The notes: generated by a model from the letters alone, not told the origin. A stretch of DNA of 64,000 nt from an uncultured Pseudomonas sp. (GCF_913774235.1 NZ_CAJYDW010000012.1:744001-808000), one strand, 5' to 3'. Shown: positions 49,525 through 59,417, counted from the stretch's first letter. Numbers and translations are program-made.

Positions 49525-50091
49525 ATGAGCATCAAATCGGACAAGTGGATTCGCCGCATGGCCCAGGAGCACGGCATGATCGAGCCCTTCGTCGAGCGCC
49601 AGATGCGCGGCGCGGACGACAGCCGGGTGATCTCCTACGGGGTGTCCAGCTACGGCTACGACGTCCGCTGCGCCAACGAATTCAAGGTCTTCACCAACAT
49701 CCATTCGGCGGTGGTCGACCCGAAGAACTTCGATGACAAGAGCTTCGTCGACGTGGTCAGCGACGTCTGCATCATCCCACCGAACTCCTTCGCCCTGGCG
49801 CGCACCGTGGAATACTTCCGCATCCCGCGCGACGTCCTGACCATCTGCCTGGGCAAGAGCACCTATGCCCGCTGCGGCATCATCGTCAACGTCACCCCGC
49901 TGGAACCCGAGTGGGAAGGCCACGTGACCCTGGAGTTCTCCAACACCACCACCCTGCCGGCGAAGATCTACGCCAACGAGGGTGTGGCCCAGATGCTGTT
50001 CCTGCAATCCGATGAGGCCTGCGAGGTCTCCTACAAGGATCGCGGTGGCAAGTATCAGGGGCAGCGCGGCGTGACCCTGCCGCGCGCCTGA
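49525..50091 (+). CDS. dcd: dCTP deaminase
   Basis: A 188-residue trimeric enzyme converting dCTP to dUTP for thymidylate synthesis. Signatures are [19 protein letters not shown] near 36-52, [11 protein letters not shown] near 91 and [31 protein letters not shown] near 111-141 with the catalytic Glu. The ATG at 49525 gives the standard N-terminus. A terminator follows. Confidence 0.96.
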   Translation: MSIKSDKWIRRMAQEHGMIEPFVERQMRGADDSRVISYGVSSYGYDVRCANEFKVFTNIHSAVVDPKNFDDKSFVDVVSDVCIIPPNSFALARTVEYFRIPRDVLTICLGKSTYARCGIIVNVTPLEPEWEGHVTLEFSNTTTLPAKIYANEGVAQMLFLQSDEACEVSYKDRGGKYQGQRGVTLPRA

Positions 50092-50110
50092 GGGCTTTGT
50101 AGGTCGATGG

Positions 50111-50140
50111 AGCCGCCTGTTCAGGCGGCTTCGTCGTTTT
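50111..50140 (+). terminator. Terminator of dcd
   Basis: AGCCGCCT at 50111-50118 pairs with AGGCGGCT at 50123-50130 over a GTTC loop; a T-rich tail ends at 50140. Confidence 0.8.
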
Positions 50141-50208
50141 CGGGGCTAAAGACTCGGCGAGCGCCGCCGATAGCCTTTCACCTGACCTATCTTTGGAGTG
50201 GATTTTCC

Positions 50209-51141
50209 ATGGCCAGCATTCTCGATACCGTCGATCAACGGACCCAGTTGGTCGGCGAGAACCGCCTGGAAATTCTCATGTTCCAGCTGTCCAGCCGGCA
50301 GATGTTCGCCATCAACGTGTTCAAGGTGCAGGAGGTGCTCAAGCTGCCGCGCCTGACGCTGATGCCCAAGCGCCATCCGGTGGTCTGCGGGGTCGTCCAT
50401 CTGCGCGGCCAGACCCTGCCGGTGATCGACCTGGCGGCTGCGATCGGCATGCGCCCCATCACCCCCGATGAAAACAGCACCATCATCGTCACCGAGTACA
50501 ACCGCTCGGTGCAGGCCTTCCTGGTGGGCGGCGTCGACCGCATCATCAACCTGAACTGGGACAGCATCCAGCCACCGCCTGGCGGCTCCGGGCGCCAGCA
50601 CTACCTGACCGCCATCACCCGCATCGAAGACAAGCTGGTGGAGGTCATCGATGTCGAGAAGGTGCTGGCCGAAATCGTCCCCTACAACGTCAAGGTCTCC
50701 CAGGAGCGCCTGGCCGATCCCTTGCTGGCGAAGGCCCGCGGTCGCGAGGTGCTGCTGGTGGATGACTCCAGCACCGCCATTGGTCAGCTGCGCGATACCC
50801 TGGTGCAACTGGACTTGAAATTCCACATCGCCACCGACGGCCTGCAAGCCCTGCGCAAGCTCAAGGCCTGGGCCGATGAAGGCCTGGTGCTGACCGACAA
50901 GCTCTTGATGGTGCTGACCGATGCCGAGATGCCGGAAATGGACGGCTATCGCCTGACCACCGAGATCCGCCAGGACCCTCGCCTCGCCGACCTCTACGTG
51001 GTGCTGCACACTTCCCTGTCGGGCAGCTTCAACGAAGCCATGGTCAAGAAGGTGGGTTGCAACGCCTTCCTGTCCAAGTTCCAGCCCGATCTGTTGGTCG
51101 AGGAAGTCCGCCGGCGCCTGGCGCTGGCCGAAGAGAGCTGA
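50209..51141 (+). CDS. cheV: Chemotaxis coupling protein CheV
   Basis: A 310-residue protein with a CheW-like coupling domain (about 10-160; NVFKVQEVLKLP, GVVHLRGQTLPVIDL) joined to a CheY-like receiver (about 178-305). The receiver has LLVDDSS near 183 and the phosphoacceptor Asp in MVLTDAEMPEMDG near 242. CheV links chemoreceptors to CheA and may act as a phosphate sink. The ATG has TTGGAGTGG upstream. It is a single gene away from the main che cluster. Confidence 0.95.
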   Translation: MASILDTVDQRTQLVGENRLEILMFQLSSRQMFAINVFKVQEVLKLPRLTLMPKRHPVVCGVVHLRGQTLPVIDLAAAIGMRPITPDENSTIIVTEYNRSVQAFLVGGVDRIINLNWDSIQPPPGGSGRQHYLTAITRIEDKLVEVIDVEKVLAEIVPYNVKVSQERLADPLLAKARGREVLLVDDSSTAIGQLRDTLVQLDLKFHIATDGLQALRKLKAWADEGLVLTDKLLMVLTDAEMPEMDGYRLTTEIRQDPRLADLYVVLHTSLSGSFNEAMVKKVGCNAFLSKFQPDLLVEEVRRRLALAEES

Positions 51142-51213
51142 TCCCTGCGGTTTCGCCGGTCCGGCACCTCCCTTACACTGGCGGCCCTTGTCCGCCGCCA
51201 GGAAGCCGCGCCC

Positions 51214-52017
51214 ATGTCGCACCTAAGTGCCCTCTACCGTTATCCCGTCAAGTCGACGGCCGTGGAAACCCTGGCGCGCGCCGAGGTGGACGCCCTGGGT
51301 CTGGTCGGTGACCGGCGCTGGATGGTGGTGGATGCCGACAGCGGTCGCTTCCTGACGCTGCGCCAACTGGCGCAAATGAATCATATCGAAGCCCGCTGGC
51401 TGGGTACCGATCGCCTGCGTCTGAGCGCGCCCGGCCGTGAGCCGATCGAGGTGTCGGTTCCCGACCCCAAGGGCGAGCGCCTGGGCGTGACCATCTGGCG
51501 CGATACCCTGCAAGCGCCCGTCGCTGCTGAAGCGGATGCCTGGCTGAGCGACTTCCTCGGTCGTCGCTGCCGCCTGGTGCACATCGCCGCACCCTTTGCC
51601 CGCCAGATCAATACCGATTTCGCCGAACCCGGCCAGCAGGTGCACTTCGCCGATGGCTTTCCGCTGCTACTGACCAGCGAGGCCTCCCTGGCCGATCTCG
51701 TGGCGCGAGTGGGCAAGCCCCTGGAAATGCTGCGTTTCCGGCCGAATCTGGTGGTGGAGGGCGCCGCCGCCTATGCCGAGGATGGCTGGCAGCGCTTGCG
51801 TATCGGCAGCGTCGACTTCGCCGTCGCCTGTCCGTGTTCGCGCTGCATCGTCGTCACCCAGGATCCGCTGACCGGCGAGAAGGATCCCGATCGTCAGCCT
51901 CTCACGGCGCTGCGCGAATACCGCTTCGTCGACAACCGCATGCTGTTCGGCATGAACGTCATCCCGCTGGGGCGCGGCGTCATCGAAGCCGGCATGCCGG
52001 TGGAGGTGCTGGAATGA
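51214..52017 (+). CDS. MOSC domain protein (YcbX-like)
   Basis: A 267-residue protein with the N-terminal MOSC beta-barrel domain (SALYRYPVKSTAVETLARAEVDALGLVGDRRWMVVD) and the C-terminal MOSC domain whose conserved Cys lies in CPCSRCIVVTQDPLTGEKDP near 208-212. Related proteins bind molybdenum cofactor and reduce N-hydroxylated compounds with a reductase partner. This one lacks the C-terminal ferredoxin domain of full YcbX. The stop overlaps ldcA by 4 bp. Confidence 0.92.
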   Translation: MSHLSALYRYPVKSTAVETLARAEVDALGLVGDRRWMVVDADSGRFLTLRQLAQMNHIEARWLGTDRLRLSAPGREPIEVSVPDPKGERLGVTIWRDTLQAPVAAEADAWLSDFLGRRCRLVHIAAPFARQINTDFAEPGQQVHFADGFPLLLTSEASLADLVARVGKPLEMLRFRPNLVVEGAAAYAEDGWQRLRIGSVDFAVACPCSRCIVVTQDPLTGEKDPDRQPLTALREYRFVDNRMLFGMNVIPLGRGVIEAGMPVEVLE

Positions 52018-52904
52018 CCCCGCTGCGGCGAGTGGCGCTGGTCAGCCCGGCTGGTGCCGTGAAGCCGGAGCTGGTCGAGGCCGCGATGGCGCGGTTGCAG
52101 GCCGCCGGCATCGAACCGTTGCTCGGCGAGCATGCTCTGGAGCGGCATCGCTACCTGGCCGGCACCGCCGAAGCGCGGGCGGCGGACCTGCACTGGGCCT
52201 TCAGCCAGGCCGACGTGGATGCCGTCTGGTGCCTGCGCGGCGGCTACGGCTCCGCCCAGTTGCTGCCCTGGCTGGACTGGTCGCGGCTATCCAGCAGCAA
52301 GGGCCGCCCGCTGATCGGCTATTCGGACCTGACCGTGCTGCTGGAAGCCTTCCATCGCCGCGGCCTTACCGCCATTCATGGGCCTGGTGCACTGGATTGG
52401 GGGCGCACCGAAGCAGACCCGACCGCCCAGGCGGCGCGGACCCGCTCGCTGGAATCGGTGCTGGAACTGTGCGCCGGCGCGCGCCCGGCCTGGAGCCTGG
52501 AGCGACTGGCCGGTCCGGCCCACGTCCCCGCAGGTGAACTGATCGGTGGCAACCTGACCACCCTCGCCAGCGTGGTCGGCACCGCCGCCGCCTTGCGGCC
52601 CCATGACGGTGCCATCCTCATGCTCGAAGACGTCGGCGAACCCTTCTATCGCCTGGAGCGCAGCCTCTGCCAGGTATTGGGTAGCCTGACCGAGCACCGC
52701 ATCGGCGCAGTCTGCCTGGGCACCTTCACCGATTGCCCGCCTCGCAATGTCGAGCAATCGCTGGACGAGATCTTCGCCGAATGGCTGGCCCCGCGGGGCA
52801 TCGCACTCTATCGCGGGCTGCCCAGCGGTCATGGCCCGGAAAACCAGGCCTGGCCCTACGGCGCCCGGGTGAGGCTGGAGGCGGAACGTTTGCAGGTTCT
52901 CTGA
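52014..52904 (+). CDS. ldcA: LD-carboxypeptidase (S66 family)
   Basis: A 296-residue cytoplasmic serine peptidase that removes the terminal D-Ala from murein tetrapeptides during cell-wall recycling. The catalytic Ser is S104 in IGYSDLT, with Glu probably E205 in MLEDVGEP and His H273 in SGHGPEN. There is no signal peptide. The ATG at 52014 overlaps the preceding TGA (ATGA); the longer frame to 51834 is antisense of the MOSC gene. Confidence 0.93.
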   Translation: MTPLRRVALVSPAGAVKPELVEAAMARLQAAGIEPLLGEHALERHRYLAGTAEARAADLHWAFSQADVDAVWCLRGGYGSAQLLPWLDWSRLSSSKGRPLIGYSDLTVLLEAFHRRGLTAIHGPGALDWGRTEADPTAQAARTRSLESVLELCAGARPAWSLERLAGPAHVPAGELIGGNLTTLASVVGTAAALRPHDGAILMLEDVGEPFYRLERSLCQVLGSLTEHRIGAVCLGTFTDCPPRNVEQSLDEIFAEWLAPRGIALYRGLPSGHGPENQAWPYGARVRLEAERLQVL

Positions 52905-53120
52905 CTGCCCGCCAGGCCAGCGTGAGCCATCTTGCAGACGGTGAGATGGCTGGTGGGGCGCAGGAACGACGGCTAAGGGGATGGCTCGCATCTTGCCGGT
53001 TCAGGCAGTGCTGACAGATGGGCGCCCCTCGACGATCATCGTCCCGCTCGACCGTAGGGAGTCGGCAAGGATGCTGCTATGATTCGCGGCCTTGACGATC
53101 CTCGTTTTCAGGTACCCGCC

Positions 53121-54179
53121 ATGGCGCAGATTTCCGAACGTCTCCTGGTCCAGGCCCATCTGGCCGCCAAGCAGCCCAAGGCGCTCGGGCCGGACGAGAT
53201 CGCGGCCTACAAGACCGCCATTGCCCGCGAACTCAAGGCGCAGAACGCGGTGCTGCTGGCTCACTACTACACCGATCCGCTGATCCAGGCCCTGGCCGAG
53301 GAAACCGGTGGCTGTGTGGCCGACTCCCTGGAAATGGCCCGTTTCGGCAATCGTCATCCGGCGTCCACCGTGGTGGTGGCCGGGGTCAAGTTCATGGGCG
53401 AGACGGCCAAGATCCTCAACCCGGAAAAGCGGGTGCTGATGCCGACCCTGGAAGCCACCTGCTCCCTGGACCTGGGTTGCCCGGTGGAGGAATTCTCCGC
53501 CTTCTGCGACCAGCATCCCGAGCGCACCGTGGTGGTCTACGCCAATACCTCCGCTGCCGTGAAGGCCCGGGCCGACTGGGTGGTGACCTCCGGCTGCGCG
53601 CTGGACATCGTCGAGCACCTGATGGACAACGACGAGACCATCCTCTGGGCGCCCGATCGCCATCTGGGTCGCTATATCCAACGTGAGACCGGCGCCGACA
53701 TGCTGCTCTGGGAAGGCTCCTGCATCGTCCACGAGGAATTCAAGGCTAGCCAGCTGGAAGACCTCAAGCGCCTCTACCCCGAGGCCGCCATCCTGGTGCA
53801 TCCGGAATCGCCCGAGGCGGTGATCGAGCTGGCCGACCACGTCGGTTCCACCAGCCAGATGATCAAGGCCGCCCAGACGCTGCCCAATCGTGAATTCATC
53901 GTCGCCACCGACCGCGGCATCTTCTACAAGATGCAGCAGGCCTGCCCGGACAAGGTCTTCATCGAGGCACCTACCGCCGGCAACGGCGCCGCCTGTCGCA
54001 GTTGCGCCCATTGCCCCTGGATGGCGATGAACACCCTCGAGCGCACCCTCAACTGCCTGCTCGACGGCTCCGGCGAGGTGCTGGTCGATCCGGCGCTGAT
54101 TCCCAAGGCGGTCAAGCCGCTCAAGCGCATGCTCGACTTCACCCAGGCCATGCAGCTGCGGGTCAAGGGCAACGCCTAA
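53121..54179 (+). CDS. nadA: Quinolinate synthase A
   Basis: A 352-residue [4Fe-4S] enzyme that makes quinolinate for NAD from iminoaspartate and dihydroxyacetone phosphate. The third repeat holds the C-terminal [10 protein letters not shown] cluster ligands near 295-303; other conserved parts are [12 protein letters not shown] near 50 and [12 protein letters not shown] near 91. I chose ATG 53121 ([18 protein letters not shown]), which gives the usual family start; ATG 53079 would add 14 unsupported residues. Confidence 0.96.
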   Translation: MAQISERLLVQAHLAAKQPKALGPDEIAAYKTAIARELKAQNAVLLAHYYTDPLIQALAEETGGCVADSLEMARFGNRHPASTVVVAGVKFMGETAKILNPEKRVLMPTLEATCSLDLGCPVEEFSAFCDQHPERTVVVYANTSAAVKARADWVVTSGCALDIVEHLMDNDETILWAPDRHLGRYIQRETGADMLLWEGSCIVHEEFKASQLEDLKRLYPEAAILVHPESPEAVIELADHVGSTSQMIKAAQTLPNREFIVATDRGIFYKMQQACPDKVFIEAPTAGNGAACRSCAHCPWMAMNTLERTLNCLLDGSGEVLVDPALIPKAVKPLKRMLDFTQAMQLRVKGNA

Positions 54180-54182
54180 GAC

Positions 54183-55634
54183 TCAGCGTAGGATCTCTTC
54201 GCTCAGCTTGCGCTGGGCGATCATCTCCTGCTGGCGAGCGTCGATCCGCGCTGCGAGCTGGTAGTTGCTGGCCGCGCGCTGCTTGGCGAAGCCCAACTGC
54301 TGGATGGCCTGCTTGTAGTCGCCGGTCAGAGCGAAGTATTCGGCGCGGGCCTGGTGCACGCCGATCAGATCACCAGCCTGGCCGCGAATGTCCGCGGCCA
54401 GATTCCAGATGTCCGGATCGATCGGCCGCTGCTTGAGCAGCTTGTCCAGCAACTGGCTGGCGTCCTTGGCCTTCTGGGTCCGATTGAGTATGTCCACCTG
54501 GGCCAGGGTCACGGCCAAATCGCCCGGATAGAGCTCCATCAGCCGCTGGACCCGCTTCTGCGCCTCAGGCAGGCGATTGGCGGTGATGTCCAGGTCGACC
54601 TGGGCGAGGTTGTAGCTGACGTCGTCCGGGGCCTTGCGCAGCAGCGGTGCCAGGGTGTCGCGGGCCTCGTTGAGCTGGCCCTGGCGGGTCAGGCCCATGG
54701 CCAGGCCGTAGCGCACGGCGTCGTTGTCCGGGTTGTCCTGCAACTGGGCGCGATAGCGCTTCACCAGCAGGCCGGCGGTTTCCTCGAAGTACATCTGGGC
54801 GCGCACCTTCATCAGCTGGAAGCGCTTGCTGTCCTCGACGCCGCCCTTGGGAAAGCGCTCGGCGCGCGCCTGGGTATCGGCGATCCGGCTGTCGGTGACC
54901 GGGTGGGTCAGCAGGAACTCCGGTGGGGTGCGGTCATAGCGGTACTGGCGGGCGAGCCGGCCGAACATCTCCGGCATGGCGCGCGGATCGTAGCCGGCAC
55001 GCTCCAGGTTGACGATGCCGACCCGGTCGGCCTCCTGCTCGTTGAGCCGGGAAAAGCGCAATTGGCTCTGGATCGCCGCCGCCTGGGTCGAGGCGATGGC
55101 GGCGATCCCGGCATCGCCGCTGCCCGCCGCCGCGGCCACAATGCCGGCGAGCAGGGCGGCCATCAGCGGCAGTTGCATACGCTGCTGGTTTTCCACCCCG
55201 CGGGCGAAGTGGCGCTGGATCAGGTGACCCAACTCGTGGGCCATGACCGCCGCGTACTCGGCTTCGGTCTCCGATTTGAGGAACAGCCCGCCATTCACCC
55301 CGATCACCCCACCGGGGGCGGCGAAGGCGTTGATCTCGGGGTCCTTGATCAGGATGAAGACCAGACGGTGATCCTGCAGGTCGCTGGTCTCGGCCAGCTT
55401 GTAAACGGTCTGTTCGACGAATTGCTTGAGCTGCGGATCGTTGATGGTCGGTACCTGGCCGCGCAACATGCTCAGCCAGGCGCGGCCCATCTGAAACTCC
55501 TGCTCGGGCGAAACGATCGAAGAACTGGCGTCGCCCAGCGAGGGCAGGTCGTTCGCGCCGTGCGCCAGGAACGGCGCGGTAAGCAGCGCCAGGGACAGCA
55601 GGGCGGGGCGCAGGACTTTCATGGCATGACTCAT
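54183..55634 (-). CDS. bepA: BepA-like periplasmic M48 protease with TPR repeats
   Basis: A 483-residue exported protein. A signal peptide (about 1-26) precedes the M48 domain with H133-E134-L-G-H137 and NEQEADRVG as third-ligand region, and the C-terminal part (about 290-470) consists of TPR helices. E. coli BepA (YfgC) assists or degrades outer membrane proteins such as LptD at the BAM complex. A second ATG at 55622 is a possible start. bamC lies about 2.6 kb away. Confidence 0.92.
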   Translation of the reverse strand: MSHAMKVLRPALLSLALLTAPFLAHGANDLPSLGDASSSIVSPEQEFQMGRAWLSMLRGQVPTINDPQLKQFVEQTVYKLAETSDLQDHRLVFILIKDPEINAFAAPGGVIGVNGGLFLKSETEAEYAAVMAHELGHLIQRHFARGVENQQRMQLPLMAALLAGIVAAAAGSGDAGIAAIASTQAAAIQSQLRFSRLNEQEADRVGIVNLERAGYDPRAMPEMFGRLARQYRYDRTPPEFLLTHPVTDSRIADTQARAERFPKGGVEDSKRFQLMKVRAQMYFEETAGLLVKRYRAQLQDNPDNDAVRYGLAMGLTRQGQLNEARDTLAPLLRKAPDDVSYNLAQVDLDITANRLPEAQKRVQRLMELYPGDLAVTLAQVDILNRTQKAKDASQLLDKLLKQRPIDPDIWNLAADIRGQAGDLIGVHQARAEYFALTGDYKQAIQQLGFAKQRAASNYQLAARIDARQQEMIAQRKLSEEILR

Positions 55635-55718
55635 GGTCGCAAAAGCGCTACTTTAGCCGCCCGCCGTCCGAGTGCCTAGCAAGCGCGGGCGTTGTCGTAC
55701 CCCGTACCGGAGAAGCCC

Positions 55719-55973
55719 ATGGCCGAGATGAGCCAACCCTACACCGGCGCCGTGACCGCCCAGCTGGACGCCAGCGGTCTGAGCTGCCCCATGCCGCTGC
55801 TCAAGGCCAAGCTGGAACTCAATCGGCTGGCGCCTGGCGAGGTACTGGTGGTAATCGCCACCGATGCCGGCTCGCAACGGGATTTTCGCACCTTCGCCAA
55901 GTTGTCGGGTCATGCCCTGGTGGGCGAAGAGGTGGCAGGAGAAACCTTCCGCTACTGGCTGCGCAAGGCCTGA
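55719..55973 (+). CDS. TusA-family sulfurtransferase
   Basis: An 84-residue protein with the TusA/SirA active-site pattern LDASGLSCPMPLLKAK near 16-31, whose Cys carries sulfur. VIATDAGSQRDFRTFAKLSGHAL follows the family. The corresponding P. aeruginosa gene (PA1006) affects molybdenum cofactor maturation; that role is inferred from the same position beside nadA, bepA and bcp. The ATG 55719 has CGGAGAAG upstream. Confidence 0.93.
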   Translation: MAEMSQPYTGAVTAQLDASGLSCPMPLLKAKLELNRLAPGEVLVVIATDAGSQRDFRTFAKLSGHALVGEEVAGETFRYWLRKA

Positions 55974-56447
55974 TCAGGCCTCGTTCAACGCCCGGGCGGC
56001 AGCCAGTACCTCGGCGACGTGGCCAGGCACCTTCACGTTACGCCAGATCTTGCGCACCACGCCGTCACGATCCACCAGGAAGGTGCTGCGATCCACACCG
56101 ATGTACTCCTTGCCATAGAGCTTCTTCGGCTGCAGCACCGCGAAGAGATTGCACAGCGTCTCGTCCTTGTCGCTGATCAGCTCGAAGGGGAAGCCCTGCT
56201 TGGTGCGGAAGTTCTCGTGGGTGCGCAGGCTGTCGCGGGAAATGCCGAGGATCTGAGTGTTGGCGGCGGCGAACTGCTCGTGCAGGTCACGAAAGCCCTG
56301 GCCCTGGGTGGTGCAACCCGGGGTGTTGTCCTTTGGATAGAAGTACAACACCGTCTGGCGACCGCGCAGGCTGTCAGGCGAGACCTCGAGGCCACTGGTG
56401 GCCTGGGCCTGGAAGGTGGGAAGCGGCTGGTCGAGGGTCACGCTCAT
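55974..56447 (-). CDS. bcp: Peroxiredoxin Bcp/PrxQ
   Basis: A 157-residue thiol peroxidase. The peroxidatic C45 is in PKDNTPGCTTQ. The resolving Cys found at residue 50 of E. coli BCP is Gln here, while C99 (ETLCNLF) is present, so it works as a 1-Cys peroxiredoxin or uses C99. ATG 56447 is preferred because GGAGGAT lies just before it. It converges directly on the TusA-like gene (no gap) and is 19 bp downstream of gcvR. Confidence 0.93.
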   Translation of the reverse strand: MSVTLDQPLPTFQAQATSGLEVSPDSLRGRQTVLYFYPKDNTPGCTTQGQGFRDLHEQFAAANTQILGISRDSLRTHENFRTKQGFPFELISDKDETLCNLFAVLQPKKLYGKEYIGVDRSTFLVDRDGVVRKIWRNVKVPGHVAEVLAAARALNEA

Positions 56448-56466
56448 GGACAGATCCTCCGGAGGT

Positions 56467-57027
56467 TCAGTTGTTCTGCGGTCGCCAGGGCTCAATCAAG
56501 GCGTCGAGGTTCAGGGCGTCGGCGAAGTCCAGGAACTGGTCGCGCAGCCAGCTGATCTGGGTGCCGGCGGGCAGGGTAACGGTGATGGTGGCGTTGAGCA
56601 TGGTGCCGCCGGTCTGGGGCGCCTGGTAGGAGTCGCACACCAGGTTCTCCACCTCGATCTTGTGGTCGGCGAAGAACTGGCAGAGTTCGTTGAGGATGTC
56701 GGGGCGATAGGCGGCGCTGACATAAACGACGTACGGCAGGGCCTGGGGACGATTCTCCAGCGCGGCGCTACGGGTGACCCCCACGGTAAAGCCGTGGCGT
56801 TTGCCGAGGCCGGCAAGGCTGCCTTCGAGGCGCGCCAGGCCATCCCAGTTGCCGGAGACCTGCAGGATCAACGCGCTGTATTCTCCGTGCCGGCTCAGGC
56901 GGCTGCTGACCACGGCGCAGCGATTGTCCATGCAGCTGCGAAAGAGCGCGTTGGTCAGCTCCATGGGATTGGCGCCCATGGCACTGATGACGAGAAATTG
57001 TTCGCGAATCGGGGGGGTAGCGGACAT
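56467..57027 (-). CDS. gcvR: Glycine cleavage system repressor-like ACT protein GcvR
   Basis: A 186-residue protein made of two ACT domains (about 10-85 and 95-175), as in GcvR, with FLVISAMGANPMELTNALF at the start. In E. coli GcvR binds GcvA to repress glycine cleavage genes in the absence of glycine. ATG 57027 is chosen for the AGGAA upstream. A MITE-like element begins only 28 bp upstream of this start, so its promoter lies within or beyond the element. Confidence 0.9.
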   Translation of the reverse strand: MSATPPIREQFLVISAMGANPMELTNALFRSCMDNRCAVVSSRLSRHGEYSALILQVSGNWDGLARLEGSLAGLGKRHGFTVGVTRSAALENRPQALPYVVYVSAAYRPDILNELCQFFADHKIEVENLVCDSYQAPQTGGTMLNATITVTLPAGTQISWLRDQFLDFADALNLDALIEPWRPQNN

Positions 57028-57055
57028 TGGGGTTCCTGGCAGGGGGATACGACTA

Positions 57056-57216
57056 GTGTGGTGTTTCAGACGTTCGCGCAAGAATTGGCGAGCGATTTTT
57101 TGACCTTGGCTAGGCGCCGCGACGAGTCATAGCAGGGCTATGGCGAGGAGTGGCAACAACGCCCAGGGCGAAAAAGCGCCGCCAAAATTGTGCAGTTAAC
57201 TTCTGAAACAGCACAC
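57056..57216. mobile_element. MITE-like element with TA target duplication
   Basis: A 161-bp non-coding element. The ends form a terminal inverted repeat: GTGTGGTGTTTCAGA-x-GTT at the left (57056-57074) and GTGTGCTGTTTCAGA-x-GTT on the opposite strand at the right, 17 of 19 positions identical. Both ends are flanked by CTAG context with TA at 57054-57055 and 57217-57218, the target duplication of IS630/Tc1-type elements. The interior is also partly self-complementary. No transposase frame is present, so it would need an element elsewhere to move. It fills most of the gcvR-dapA gap. Confidence 0.8.
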
Positions 57217-57339
57217 TAGCAAAGGCGAAAGGGTAGCGAAAAGCGCTCGCGGGGGGAATGCCCGTCGGGGCGCGTTGCTTGTGCTGGCGCAGAGGCGTCA
57301 GTACCATTACCGCTCTCTTTTTCCGGCAGGAGCGGTTGC

Positions 57340-58218
57340 ATGATTGCGGGGAGTATGGTGGCGCTGGTCACCCCCATGGACGCCCAGGGGCGTATCGATT
57401 GGGATAGCCTGACCAAGCTGGTGGACTTCCATCTCGCCGAAGGCACCGACGCCATCGTCGCGGTGGGCACCTCGGGCGAGTCGGCGACGGTCGATGTCGA
57501 CGAGCACGTCGCCGTGATCCGTCATGTGGTCGAGCAGGTCAAGGGCCGCATTCCGGTCATCGCCGGCACCGGTGGCAATTCCACCCGCGAGGCCATCGAC
57601 CTGACGCGCGCCGCCAAGGACGCCGGGGCCGATGCCTGCCTGCTGGTCGTGCCCTATTACAACAAGCCGACCCAGGAAGGGCTCTACCAGCACTTCCGCA
57701 TGATCGCCGAAACCGTCGCCATCCCGCAGATCCTCTACAACGTGCCGGGCCGTACCGCCTGCGACATGCTGGCCGAGACCGTCGAGCGCCTGGCCAAGGT
57801 GCCGAACATCATCGGCATCAAGGAAGCCACCGGCGACCTGGCCCGGGCACGCGACATCCTCTCCCGGGTGAGCAAGGATTTCCTGGTCTACTCTGGTGAC
57901 GACGCCACCGCGGCCGAGCTCATGCTGCTGGGCGGCAAGGGCAACATCTCGGTGACCGCCAACGTTGCCCCCCGGGCGATGAGCGACCTCTGCGCCGCCG
58001 CCATGCGTGGCGATGCTGACACCGCACGCGCGTTGAACGAGAAGCTCATGCCGCTGCACAAGAATCTGTTCATCGAATCGAATCCGATCCCGGTGAAGTG
58101 GGCCCTGCATGAAATGGGCATGATCGACGCCGGTATCCGTCTGCCCCTGACCTGGCTCAGCTCGCGCTGCCATGAAGTGGTACGTCAGGCCCTGCGTCAG
58201 GCGGGAGTGCTGGCGTGA
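57340..58218 (+). CDS. dapA: 4-hydroxy-tetrahydrodipicolinate synthase
   Basis: A 292-residue aldolase of lysine and peptidoglycan precursor synthesis, condensing pyruvate with aspartate semialdehyde. The Schiff-base lysine is K161 in [10 protein letters not shown], with Y133 in ILYNVPGRT and T44-S45 in GTSGE. Length is normal. The stop overlaps a possible GTG start of bamC, and dapA-bamC are probably cotranscribed. The upstream MITE lies about 120 bp before the start. Confidence 0.97.
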   Translation: MIAGSMVALVTPMDAQGRIDWDSLTKLVDFHLAEGTDAIVAVGTSGESATVDVDEHVAVIRHVVEQVKGRIPVIAGTGGNSTREAIDLTRAAKDAGADACLLVVPYYNKPTQEGLYQHFRMIAETVAIPQILYNVPGRTACDMLAETVERLAKVPNIIGIKEATGDLARARDILSRVSKDFLVYSGDDATAAELMLLGGKGNISVTANVAPRAMSDLCAAAMRGDADTARALNEKLMPLHKNLFIESNPIPVKWALHEMGMIDAGIRLPLTWLSSRCHEVVRQALRQAGVLA

Positions 58219-58232
58219 TTAGGAAGCAGGCG

Positions 58233-59417
58233 ATGAAACGTATTCTCGGATTGACGACGCTGGGCCTGGCCGTGGCGAGTGCCAGTGGTTGCAGCTGGTT
58301 GTGGGGCGAACACGGCTATTTCCGTGATCGCGGCAACGACTACCTCGAGGCCCGCGAAACCGGTCCGATGCAGGTCCCGACCGATCTGCAGTCCAAGCCG
58401 CTGGACCCGCTGCTGCCGGTTCCGGCCAACGTGGCAGACACCCAGAACCGTTCCTATGGCTTCGAAGTGCCGCGGCCCCAGGCGCTGAGCGTCCAGGGCA
58501 GTGGCAGCGAGCAATTCAGCGTCCAGCGCAGCGGCAATGCCCGTTGGCTCGCCGCGCAGAAGGTCCCGGCCACTATCTGGCCGACGGCCCGTCAGTACTT
58601 CACCGATAACGGCTTCCGCATTGCCGAGGAGCGTCCGCAGACGGGTGAGCTGATCACCGCCTGGCAGTCGCCCACCGAGCTGACCACGCCGCTGGCCCGT
58701 GCCCTGAGTACCAACGGTCGCCTGGAGCCTGGCAAGGAGCTGCGCGCGCGGTTGCGCATCGAGCCGGGCGTGCAGTCCGGCAGCAGTGAAATCTTCGTTC
58801 AGACCCAGACCCGCAGCCAGGGCAGCTCCAGCGATCCGTCCTGGTCCAGCAGCCAGAACAGCTCGGCGCTCGACGATGCCCTGCTGAATCAGGTGCTGGC
58901 CGGTCTGGATCGCAACGCCGAGGGTGGCGGTTCGGTGTCCCTGCTGGCCGCTGGCGGCTACGATACCCCCGAGCGCGTCACCTACGAGGTCGACGGTAGC
59001 GGCGTGCCCATGCTGGTGCTGGACAGCGACCTGAACCGTGCCTGGTCCAGCGTCGGCCGCGCCATCGAAGGCGCCGACATCCGCGTCGACGACATGGATC
59101 GCAGCCTGGGCGTGTATTACGTCAACCTCGCCGAGGGCGCGCAGAAGCCGGACGAGCGCAAGCCGGGCTTCTTCGGTCGTCTGTTCGGCAAGGGCGAGAC
59201 CAAGGAAGAGGAAGACGCCCGCGCACGGCGCTTCCAGGTCCGTCTCACTCAGGTCGGCAATGCCGTTCAGGTCACCCTGGACAAGACCATCAACACCGCA
59301 GCACCCCAGGATATCGCCGAAGGCGTGCTGAAGAAGCTTCAGACGAGCATGCAGTATGCGCTTCGCAATCCTGGGCAGCGGCAGTCGGGGCAACTCGACC
59401 CTGGTGCACAGCCATAA
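58233..59417 (+). CDS. bamC: Outer membrane assembly lipoprotein BamC
   Basis: A 394-residue lipoprotein of the BAM complex. The signal sequence ends in a lipobox ASGC (Cys about residue 20), followed by a long unstructured N-terminal stretch and two helix-grip domains. I chose ATG 58233, preceded by AGGAAGCAGG, over the GTG at 58215. The C-terminal 62 bp overlap the next gene in another frame, so the last 20 residues are coded twice. Confidence 0.88.
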   Translation: MKRILGLTTLGLAVASASGCSWLWGEHGYFRDRGNDYLEARETGPMQVPTDLQSKPLDPLLPVPANVADTQNRSYGFEVPRPQALSVQGSGSEQFSVQRSGNARWLAAQKVPATIWPTARQYFTDNGFRIAEERPQTGELITAWQSPTELTTPLARALSTNGRLEPGKELRARLRIEPGVQSGSSEIFVQTQTRSQGSSSDPSWSSSQNSSALDDALLNQVLAGLDRNAEGGGSVSLLAAGGYDTPERVTYEVDGSGVPMLVLDSDLNRAWSSVGRAIEGADIRVDDMDRSLGVYYVNLAEGAQKPDERKPGFFGRLFGKGETKEEEDARARRFQVRLTQVGNAVQVTLDKTINTAAPQDIAEGVLKKLQTSMQYALRNPGQRQSGQLDPGAQP

